A stretch of 6,253 nt of DNA, taken from assembly GCA_025929455.1 (NCBI GenBank), contig JAICMB010000208.1:1-6253 (forward strand), read 5' to 3'. The DNA is from Bryobacteraceae bacterium (GTDB lineage: Bacteria; Acidobacteriota; Terriglobia; Bryobacterales; Bryobacteraceae). Positions 1 through 6,253 of this stretch are shown piece by piece. The translations under genes and the position numbers were made by a program. The notes under the pieces were generated by a model, which saw nothing but the letters and a program-made list of their open reading frames with translations, did no database searches and was not told the origin of the DNA. Each line of letters opens with the position of its first letter. Position 1 is the first letter of the stretch.

Positions 1-25
1 CAGGCAGCAAGACTGCCTGCCCCAC
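1..25. repeat. Palindromic unit with GCCCCAC tail (REP-like candidate)
   Basis: CAGGCAG (1-7) and CTGCCTG (13-19) form a perfect 7-bp stem with a 5-nt loop. The sequence continues into CCCCAC, giving the 10-mer CCTGCCCCAC at 16-25. The same 10-mer follows another short palindrome at 2762-2780, so the two look like copies of one small intergenic repeat with variable stems and a constant tail. The unit lies downstream of the 67-1323 gene and could also act as a stem-loop at its mRNA 3' end, although no T-tract follows on either strand. The left edge may be cut by the window. Confidence 0.4.
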
Positions 26-66
26 GGCGGAATCTGCGCATACATGCGCTGGAGCGCACATGGACT

Positions 67-1323
67 TTAAACCTTTTGCATGGCGACGGGGTCCCAGGTG
101 CAGACGCGGCGCTCAAAGTAGCTGACGTTGGTGAGGAGCGCGGGGCCGGCGGCGCGGAAGCCGAAGACGGCGTCTTCGATCAGGGGTTTGCCTTCGCGGA
201 TGGAGGCGTAGAAATTGCGGTGATGCTCCAGGTGGGCGTCGACGGGCGACCGGAACTCTTCGTCGCGGTCGGGACGCATGCCGTCGGCGCTCGGGCGGTG
301 CGTCGGATATTTGCGGTGGTACTGCGAGAGGAATTTGTCCTGAACGGCTTTCGGAAAAGTGTCGATGGTGTAGCCGGGCTCGGTTTCGCGGGGGTGACGA
401 GTGAGGGTCAGCGAAGTGTAGCCGGTGGTGATGGTGCCTTCGCTGCCGACGAACTTTACGCCGAAGGACTCCTGGGGGAGCGAGCTTTCGAAGTTGACCT
501 TGAGGCTCAGCGTGAATGGCGCGTGCCGTTCCGTTTTCGGATAATCCATTAACGCGAGCATGAGATCGGGCACATCGCGGCCGTCCTTCCAGAAATACTG
601 GCCGCCGGTGGCGTACACGCGCGTGGGACCGATGGCGCCCGTGGCGGTGTGCAGCCCGGACAGTAAATGGACGAACAAGTCGCCGGCCACTCCGGTACCG
701 TAGTCTACATAATTTCGCCAGCGAAAGAAACGGGTGGCATCGAAGGGGCGGCGCGGGGCGCTCCCGAGGAAGCGGTCCCAATCTACGGTTTGCGGTGAGG
801 CATCGGGCGGGATCGAATATTCCCAGGCGCCGATGGCGGTGTTGCGGTCGAGCCAGGCTTCGACCATGTTCACTTCGCCGATGGCGCCGTTGCTCAGCAG
901 CTCGCGCGCTTTTTGATATACGAGCGAGCTGACATACTGGCTGCCGATCTGGAGCACGCGGCCGGAGCGGTGCTGCGCTTCGACCACTTCCCTGCCCTCG
1001 TCGATTGCATGCACCATCGGCTTTTCGCAGTAGACGTGTTTGCCTGAGTCGAGCGCTTCGACGGTGATGCGCTTGTGCCAATGGTCCGGCGTCGCGATGA
1101 TGACGGCGTCGACGTCGCGGCGGGCGAGCACTTCGCGGTAGTCGCGCGTGGTCGTGATGTCCGAGCCCCAGCGCTCTTTGGCGCGCGCGAGGCGGCCGTC
1201 GTAGAGATCGCTGACGGCCATCAGTTTTATATTCGGAAGCGAGATCGCGTAATTGGTGTCGCCCGTGCCCATGCCTCCGGCGCCGATCAGCGCGATTTGC
1301 AGATTGTCGTTTGGTCCTGGCAT
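67..1323 (-). CDS. Gfo/Idh/MocA family oxidoreductase, no signal peptide
   Basis: A 418-residue NAD(P)-dependent dehydrogenase-like protein. The N-terminal Rossmann fold carries GAGGMG (14-19), a TPDHWH segment (78-83) and the family signature EKP (100-102), whose Lys is the usual catalytic residue. The C-terminal substrate domain has GDLFVH with Asp215 and His219, matching the Asp-x3-His pair of inositol dehydrogenase-type enzymes. All landmarks are intact, so activity on a sugar, polyol or derivative is likely; the substrate cannot be read from sequence. The ATG at 1323 is well supported: AAGGGA (1331-1336) lies 7 nt upstream, and an in-frame TGA sits five codons before the ATG, so no longer start is possible. 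It follows its paralogue (1328-2668) after 4 bp and is probably translationally coupled to it. Unlike that paralogue it has no Tat signal, predicting a cytoplasmic protein. Family assignment is firm; function beyond family is inferred. Confidence 0.93.
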   Translation of the reverse strand: MPGPNDNLQIALIGAGGMGTGDTNYAISLPNIKLMAVSDLYDGRLARAKERWGSDITTTRDYREVLARRDVDAVIIATPDHWHKRITVEALDSGKHVYCEKPMVHAIDEGREVVEAQHRSGRVLQIGSQYVSSLVYQKARELLSNGAIGEVNMVEAWLDRNTAIGAWEYSIPPDASPQTVDWDRFLGSAPRRPFDATRFFRWRNYVDYGTGVAGDLFVHLLSGLHTATGAIGPTRVYATGGQYFWKDGRDVPDLMLALMDYPKTERHAPFTLSLKVNFESSLPQESFGVKFVGSEGTITTGYTSLTLTRHPRETEPGYTIDTFPKAVQDKFLSQYHRKYPTHRPSADGMRPDRDEEFRSPVDAHLEHHRNFYASIREGKPLIEDAVFGFRAAGPALLTNVSYFERRVCTWDPVAMQKV

Positions 1324-1327
1324 GGCG

Positions 1328-2668
<1,341 letters not shown>

Positions 2669-2740
2669 AGCGATGTGTCTCTGAATAGAAAGGCTACTTG
2701 GCTTCGTAATCGCTCAGGTGATTTTGCTCACGGCGAGGTA

Positions 2741-2759
2741 GGCCGATTGACAATCGGCC
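2741..2759. repeat. 19-bp perfect palindrome upstream of the oxidoreductase pair
   Basis: GGCCGATTG (2741-2749), a single A, then CAATCGGCC (2751-2759) form a perfect 9+1+9 inverted repeat. It lies about 75 bp upstream of the ATG at 2668. The core GATTGACAATC matches the neighbouring palindrome GGTTGACAACC (2762-2772) at 9 of 11 positions, with centres 17 bp apart. No T-run follows on either strand, which argues against an intrinsic terminator. It may be an operator for the oxidoreductase pair or part of a repeat unit; the sequence alone does not decide. Confidence 0.45.
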
Positions 2760-2761
2760 GC

Positions 2762-2780
2762 GGTTGACAACCTGCCCCAC
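2762..2780. repeat. Short palindrome with GCCCCAC tail, second copy
   Basis: GGTTG-A-CAACC (2762-2772) is a perfect 5+1+5 palindrome followed directly by TGCCCCAC. The 10-mer CCTGCCCCAC (2771-2780) is identical to 16-25, where it also follows the 3' arm of a palindrome. Same layout at both ends of the oxidoreductase pair suggests a dispersed REP-like unit. The rest of the gap, 2781-2888, holds GC-rich inverted repeats but no gene that I can support. Confidence 0.4.
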
Positions 2781-2888
2781 CCGGCAGCGGAGCCGCAACC
2801 GCAAACCCGCGCAGATCGCAGTGCAGCGGAGACTGGCTGCGCCACTGGACCTGTGCGCGCTGCGGAGAATCTGACACGGTGTAGTGAC

Positions 2889-3191
2889 TTAAGACTTTGT
2901 GTCGGACTTGGACGGCGAGGAAGAGCTCGAATCGGACGGACTTTTTGACTCGCCGCTTGAGGAGCTTTCGCCGCTGGTTTTCGCGGGACCGTTCGAGCTT
3001 TTTCCGGAATTGCCGCGGCCGTAGTCCGTGACGTACCAGCCGCTGCCTTTAAACTGGAGCGCGGGCACGGATAGCAGGCGATGCGCCGGCCCGCCGCATT
3101 TTTCGTGCACGGTGAGCGGTTCGTCGGAGAACTTTTGCCTTACCTCGAATACTTCACCGCAGTTGTCACATTTGTATTCGTAAAGAGGCAT
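2889..3191 (-). CDS. FmdB family zinc-ribbon protein
   Basis: A 100-residue protein starting MPLYEYKCDNCG, the hallmark of the FmdB/regulatory-protein zinc-ribbon family. The first knuckle is Cys8-x2-Cys11. The second, normally Cys-Pro-x-Cys-Gly-Gly, reads His29-Glu-Lys-Cys32-Gly-Gly, so the metal would be held by three Cys and one His. The GSGWYVTDY segment after the ribbon is a second family landmark. Residues from about 60 to the end are a Ser/Lys-rich, probably disordered tail. The ATG at 3191 is chosen over the in-frame ATG at 3311, because the longer start adds 40 Pro/Arg-rich residues not typical of the family and overlaps the S41 gene. This start lies 7 bp after the S41 stop, so the genes are probably co-transcribed. 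The function of the family is poorly defined; it is often annotated as a regulator on thin evidence. Confidence 0.9.
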   Translation of the reverse strand: MPLYEYKCDNCGEVFEVRQKFSDEPLTVHEKCGGPAHRLLSVPALQFKGSGWYVTDYGRGNSGKSSNGPAKTSGESSSSGESKSPSDSSSSSPSKSDTKS

Positions 3192-3198
3192 GTCGGAA

Positions 3199-4491
3199 TC
3201 AGTGTTGTTGTTGCGGCTGCGGGATGTGCAGCGGTGTATCGGGCACCCGGTCGGCTGGAGTTGCCGCACCGGCTGCGGCGGCCTTGGCGGCGCCTGCCGC
3301 GGGCTTACCATTCGTGAGAACGTCGACGGCCTTTTTTAAGACCTGATCTTCAGCCGGAGGCGTGGCCTGCGGAGCCGCGTTCTGATCGTCGGTGTCCGGC
3401 GTATTGTCGACCTCAATCACCGGGACGGAGGGAGTGACGCCGGTATCCTGAATGGCTTTGCCGCTGGGCGAATAGTATTTCGCGACCGACAGAATAATCG
3501 CGGAGCCGTCGTCCATGACAACCGGTTTGCGAATGGAGGCATCGCCGTAAGTTCGGTCGCCGACGACCTCGGCACGCTTGTCGTCGAGCAGGGCTGCGGC
3601 CGCGATTTCCGCACCATCGGCGGTTCCGCGGCTGGTGATCACGACCATGGGGAGTTTTGTTATGTCTTTCGCGGCATCCGCATTAATGTCCTGCCGCGGC
3701 GACTTCTGGCCCTGTGTATAAGCGATCAGGCCGTGGTCGAGGAAAAGATTGGCGAGCGCGACGCCTTCGTCCGGCGCGCCTGTCGCACAGTGGCGCAGGT
3801 CGAGGACCAGCTTCTTCGCGCCCTCGCGCTCAAGCTGCTTCTCTTTGGCCGCGACTTCCTGAACGTTGTTGTCCATCAGGCTCTGCGCCTGAATCAGGCC
3901 AATGCTGTCCGGCAGCATCTTGGCGGTAACCGGCGGGTACTGAATGACGGCGCGCGTGAGCGTCAGCTTCTGCGGTTCCGGCTTGCGGTAGCGTAGGACA
4001 CCGATCTCTACGGTTGTTCCTGGATCGCCTTTCAACAGTATTTCGGCGAAGGCCAGCGGCATGTCGCGCGTGGCCACGCCATTGATGGTTTCGATGACGT
4101 CGGTGGTGCTGAGGCCCGCTTTCGCAGCGGGCGATCCGGGCACCGCATCGACGATGCCGATGTATCCGAATTTCTTCGAGAGCACCAGGCCGACGCCGGC
4201 TTTCTTGCGATCTTTGGAGTCGACGTATTGCCGGTACTGATCCGCGTTCAAATAGCTGGCGTAAGGATCGATGGATTCGAGCAAGCCGTTCACAGCGCCG
4301 AGCGTGACGCCCTTCATGTCGGGCTCTTCGACATAATCGCTCTTAATGTGCTGCAGCACCTCGGTGTAAACGGCAAGGTGCTGGTAGGTATCGTCGGGAG
4401 CGGCGCTCCGCCCGCGAACAGTGCCCACCAGGAGCAACACTACGAGACAGGTCGAGGTGGACACCACGACGTACTTCAAACGGCTAGTCAT
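3199..4491 (-). CDS. S41 (C-terminal processing) peptidase-like protein, catalytic dyad replaced
   Basis: A 430-residue CtpA/Prc-like protein. Residues 1-27 form a signal peptide or membrane anchor (basic start, hydrophobic core about 8-23). Residues 38-81 match the helical N-terminal region of C-terminal processing proteases, including an LESIDPYASYL version of the usual LDPHS stretch. A PDZ domain spans about 96-170 (VPGSPAAKAGL, then DVIETING). The S41 core spans about 195-360 and ends with YSPSGKAIQDTGVTPSVPV. In a gapless match to family motifs, the catalytic Ser position is Asp292 (TADGAEI for TASASEI) and the catalytic Lys is Asp317 (TYGD for TYGKG), 25 residues apart as in active enzymes. 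The usual Asn-Pro-Gly-Gly reads Cys-Ala-Thr-Gly. Classical Ser/Lys proteolysis is therefore unlikely. The C-terminus (about 361-430) is a Pro/Ala/Gln-rich tail. An upstream in-frame ATG at 4545 would put 18 Arg/Pro-rich residues before the signal, so 4491 is preferred. Confidence 0.9.
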   Translation of the reverse strand: MTSRLKYVVVSTSTCLVVLLLVGTVRGRSAAPDDTYQHLAVYTEVLQHIKSDYVEEPDMKGVTLGAVNGLLESIDPYASYLNADQYRQYVDSKDRKKAGVGLVLSKKFGYIGIVDAVPGSPAAKAGLSTTDVIETINGVATRDMPLAFAEILLKGDPGTTVEIGVLRYRKPEPQKLTLTRAVIQYPPVTAKMLPDSIGLIQAQSLMDNNVQEVAAKEKQLEREGAKKLVLDLRHCATGAPDEGVALANLFLDHGLIAYTQGQKSPRQDINADAAKDITKLPMVVITSRGTADGAEIAAAALLDDKRAEVVGDRTYGDASIRKPVVMDDGSAIILSVAKYYSPSGKAIQDTGVTPSVPVIEVDNTPDTDDQNAAPQATPPAEDQVLKKAVDVLTNGKPAAGAAKAAAAGAATPADRVPDTPLHIPQPQQQH

Positions 4492-4512
4492 AGGATGGAA
4501 CGGCCTATCCAC

Positions 4513-4518
4513 AGTATA
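4513..4518 (-). promoter_or_regulatory. Candidate -10 box for the S41-fmdB operon
   Basis: TATACT on the minus strand matches the sigma-70 -10 consensus at five of six positions and stands out in a GC-rich gap. It would start transcription near 4505, about 14 nt before the ATG at 4491, which agrees with that start and excludes the ATG at 4545. No convincing -35 hexamer lies 16-18 bp upstream. Confidence 0.35.
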
Positions 4519-4573
4519 ACGTGGGCGGCGCGGGGAAACGCGCATTTGTGGTGCGCGGCGGCTGAATTGCCGC

Positions 4574-4579
4574 TATGAT
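4574..4579 (+). promoter_or_regulatory. Weak candidate -10 box for the plus-strand pair
   Basis: TATGAT differs from the -10 consensus at one base and sits in the divergent gap, about 75 nt before the ATG at 4657. The nearest -35-like sequence (TTGTGG, 4546-4551) is 22 bp away, which is too far, so this is only a candidate. Confidence 0.2.
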
Positions 4580-4656
4580 GTCCTTTATCACGGCTGAACG
4601 CCGCTATCCATATTGAGAGCACGCCGGTAAGCAACAATCGCGGGCGTCACACGGGA

Positions 4657-5652
4657 ATGGGCCGCGTGTATCCGAAGCTGACCGATCGAGGATGGGAGGT
4701 TGTCCGGTCCGGGGCATGTACAGACCGGCAATGCGGCGCCCTGCTCGGCGCACCGGGTGCGTTTCGCGCGCGCCTGCTGTTGCAGGGGGCCAAGGGCGAT
4801 TTCCTGCGCATGAGCGCGCTGCGGCATGCGGTTTTGAACCATTCCGCGGGCGAGAGTATCTCGAGGGCCAGCGACGACGCCGTCATTGAGCGCGCAGTTC
4901 ACCTGCTGAGCGTGGGGGTATGGCACCTGCACACGGCCAGCGACAGCCGCGTGGCCGCACGGCAGTCCGGTGGGCAGGCTTCCAACATCGGACCGAAGGA
5001 GGCCTGGAAGCGGGTGGCGGGTGTGGCGTCGCCGGCTTCCCCCTGGCGCAAGGAACTGCGGCTTAAAACAGGTCTCGGAAATTGTGTACTGGTCCGGCCC
5101 GCCGACCTCGCGCGCGGGGAGGAATATCTCGAGAAGCCGTCGACGGCGCCGTTCCATTTTACGGAACTGACGCAAGTGCCGCACGCGCAGCGCACGATCA
5201 CGGAACTTCACGAAGCCGTGTATAGCAGCGGCACCGCGAACGCCCCATTCGATATTTTCTCGTTAGCGCGCGATCTCGAGCGCGCCCTTCGTGAGGGCGC
5301 CCTGGTGCTGGTGCGCGAGAACCGCGGTGGCGGGGGCGGCAGCGTGCCGGAGGATGAAGGCACGCAGAATCAGCCGGCTAAGTCCGGCGCGGGAACCGGC
5401 GCGTCTTCCTCGAATCGCGACTCGTCGACGTCTCAAAAAACGCAGGAGAAGACCTGGTTCCGCATGCAGTTGCTGGATGAGGATGGCGAGCCCATGGCGG
5501 GCGAAGATTATTCGGTCGTCGATTCGGCGGGCGCGAAGCGGAAGGGTAAGCTCGACGGGAACGGCGAACTGTATATTCCGCCCATTCTACCGCCGGGCGA
5601 TTGCACCATCTCGTTCCCGAACGTCCATCTCAATCCGAGGAAAAGGAAGTAG
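4657..5652 (+). CDS. Hypothetical protein with C-terminal beta-sandwich-like domain
   Basis: A 331-residue protein that I do not recognise as a whole. No signal peptide or membrane helix is visible. Residues 1-225 form a mixed region of unknown fold, with a helical-looking stretch (about 196-221, FDIFSLARDLERALREGALV). Residues 223-264 are a Gly, Ser, Thr and Gln-rich linker. Residues 266-322 look like a small carboxypeptidase-regulatory or Cna-B-like beta domain: a strand with LLDEDGEPMAGEDY, then GKLDGNGELYIPPILPPGDCTISF. Such domains often act as adaptors in secreted or surface assemblies. The ATG at 4657 is the only ATG, GTG or TTG in the open stretch after the TGA at 4576, but its Shine-Dalgarno is weak; an internal ATG at 4810 (Met52) is an alternative. 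The stop codon overlaps the GTG of the next gene, so the two are probably translated together and may work as partners. Possible link to type VI or PAAR-type cassettes is inference only. Confidence 0.75.
   Translation: MGRVYPKLTDRGWEVVRSGACTDRQCGALLGAPGAFRARLLLQGAKGDFLRMSALRHAVLNHSAGESISRASDDAVIERAVHLLSVGVWHLHTASDSRVAARQSGGQASNIGPKEAWKRVAGVASPASPWRKELRLKTGLGNCVLVRPADLARGEEYLEKPSTAPFHFTELTQVPHAQRTITELHEAVYSSGTANAPFDIFSLARDLERALREGALVLVRENRGGGGGSVPEDEGTQNQPAKSGAGTGASSSNRDSSTSQKTQEKTWFRMQLLDEDGEPMAGEDYSVVDSAGAKRKGKLDGNGELYIPPILPPGDCTISFPNVHLNPRKRK
5637..5647 (+). promoter_or_regulatory. Ribosome-binding site deciding a GTG start
   Basis: GAGGAAAAGGA, a purine-rich Shine-Dalgarno inside the last codons of the upstream gene, ends 4 nt before the GTG at 5652. 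Together with the TAGTG stop/start overlap it supports that non-ATG start. Confidence 0.55.
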
Positions 5653-6253
5653 TGGGCATCGACATTACGCGCCGCGACCACACGCAGACGTTTAAGAAGG
5701 TCACGACCGAAACGCACACCTTCCAGTTGCAGCCGTTTCAGGGCTACATCCTGGAAGTGGAGGACGAGCATTTCCATCACGACAGCGCGGTGCTGCTGCC
5801 GAACTACCCGCCTGACAACCGTCCCGGTGATGGCCCCAGCTACGGCCTGGCCGTGCTCGCGGAGTGCCTGAAGCATCAGACTGCGGCGCCGAACCAGTCG
5901 GTGCTGTTCGTGGGCCATGCCGATACGTCCGGCCCCGATCAGTACAATCTGGGGATCTCGCTCAAGCGCGCCAAGGCCGTTCTGCACGCCGTGCTCGGCG
6001 AGCGCGACGCGTGGGTGGCCATCTGCGAAGGCCAGCACAAGGTGGAGGACTATCAGCTGATTCTCACGTGGGTCGCCGATGTCTATGGGTGGGATTGCGA
6101 TCCCAACGGCGTCGACAACGTGGACGGTCCGGACACGCAGGCCGCAGTAAAGAATTTTCAGCAAACGTACAACGATGTGTTTAAGGGGTCCATAAGCGTC
6201 GATGGGAGCGTGGGCCATCAGACCTGGGGCGCGATCTTCGACGTCTACATGGA
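5652..6253 (+). CDS. OmpA-like and peptidoglycan-binding domain protein (partial, 3' end outside window)
   Basis: An open frame of 200 codons from a GTG start to the window edge, with no stop. Residues about 33-120 form an OmpA C-terminal-like domain: HFHHDSAVLLP near the start, then GHADTSG (88-94) and NLGISLKRAKAV (99-110). Asp91 and Arg106 match the residues that hold the diaminopimelate of peptidoglycan in this family. Residues about 132-198 look like a PG_binding_1 domain: GPDTQAAVKNFQ (159-170) and VDGSVGHQTWGAIF (183-196). Two wall-binding modules in tandem predict attachment to peptidoglycan. No signal peptide is visible at the N-terminus, so it would need a non-Sec route or an exported partner. 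The GTG overlaps the upstream TAG by one base (TAGTG) and is preceded by a good ribosome-binding site, so the genes are coupled. The architecture resembles proteins that I recall near PAAR/VgrG genes in myxobacteria-like genomes; that link is unverified here. Confidence 0.85.
   Translation, partial: MGIDITRRDHTQTFKKVTTETHTFQLQPFQGYILEVEDEHFHHDSAVLLPNYPPDNRPGDGPSYGLAVLAECLKHQTAAPNQSVLFVGHADTSGPDQYNLGISLKRAKAVLHAVLGERDAWVAICEGQHKVEDYQLILTWVADVYGWDCDPNGVDNVDGPDTQAAVKNFQQTYNDVFKGSISVDGSVGHQTWGAIFDVYM

Noticed and set aside
113..1081. Long open frame on the minus strand, 322 codons, overlapping the oxidoreductase gene
   Set aside because: Its product is Arg/His/Pro-rich with no domain. It is an out-of-frame shadow of a high-GC gene with clear catalytic motifs.
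2747..2769. TTGACA hexamers (2747-2752 and 2764-2769) as plus-strand -35 boxes
   Set aside because: No -10-like hexamer lies 16-18 bp downstream of either, and no plus-strand gene follows. They are better explained as palindrome cores.
3192..3311. N-terminal extension of the FmdB protein from the ATG at 3311
   Set aside because: It adds 40 Pro/Arg-rich residues before the family's conserved MPLYEYKC start and lies within the S41 coding region.
4588..5211. Minus-strand open frame, 207 codons, opposite the start of the hypothetical gene
   Set aside because: Its composition is rich in Arg, Pro and Gln without a domain. The plus-strand frame ends in a recognisable beta domain and overlaps the next gene neatly.
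5640..5660. Frameshift splitting a single protein at the 5652 junction
   Set aside because: The TAG/GTG overlap with a good ribosome-binding site, and complete domains on either side, fit two coupled genes better than a broken one.
5864..6184. Plus-strand open frame of 106 codons inside the peptidoglycan-binding gene
   Set aside because: Arg-rich product in a different frame from the domain-bearing reading.
5508..6218. Minus-strand open frame, 236 codons, opposite the peptidoglycan-binding gene
   Set aside because: The plus strand has clear OmpA-like and PG_binding_1-like motifs in the GTG-initiated frame; this one has none.

Overview
The window is GC-rich bacterial DNA holding six protein-coding genes: four on the minus strand (left two thirds) and two on the plus strand (right third), with a divergent start region at about 4492-4656. 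I see no rRNA, tRNA, CRISPR array or transposase. The Tat-exported Gfo/Idh/MocA oxidoreductase, the FmdB-type zinc ribbon next to an unusual S41 protease homologue, the GC content and the short palindromic intergenic units resemble Acidobacteriota (Solibacter/Bryobacter-like). That placement is inference from remembered gene style, not a search.

Left block (67-2668, minus): two paralogous Gfo/Idh/MocA dehydrogenase-like proteins in tandem, 4 bp apart. The first transcribed has a twin-arginine signal. The second has none and cannot gain one in frame, so the pair is predicted to act in two compartments, probably on related sugar or polyol substrates. A 220-bp gap upstream (2669-2888) holds two adjacent palindromes sharing a TTGACAA core. 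One of them shares its layout and 3' tail with a hairpin at the extreme left edge, suggesting REP-like units flanking the gene pair.

Middle block (2889-4491, minus): an envelope-anchored S41/CtpA-like protein followed 7 bp later by a small FmdB-family zinc-ribbon protein, probably one operon. The S41 protein keeps its PDZ domain and fold landmarks, but both positions of the Ser/Lys catalytic dyad read Asp, and the usual Asn-Pro-Gly-Gly stretch is gone. It looks like a pseudoprotease or a protease with a changed mechanism.

Right block (4657 to beyond 6253, plus): a 331-residue protein with an unrecognised N-terminal region, a Gly/Ser-rich linker and a C-terminal beta-sandwich-like domain. Its stop codon overlaps the GTG start of a gene encoding an OmpA-like peptidoglycan-binding domain followed by a PG_binding_1-like domain, which runs off the window. 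Such pairs are plausible parts of envelope-anchored or secretion-associated (type VI/PAAR-like) cassettes, but nothing in this window proves that. This pair and the S41 homologue are the most promising leads.
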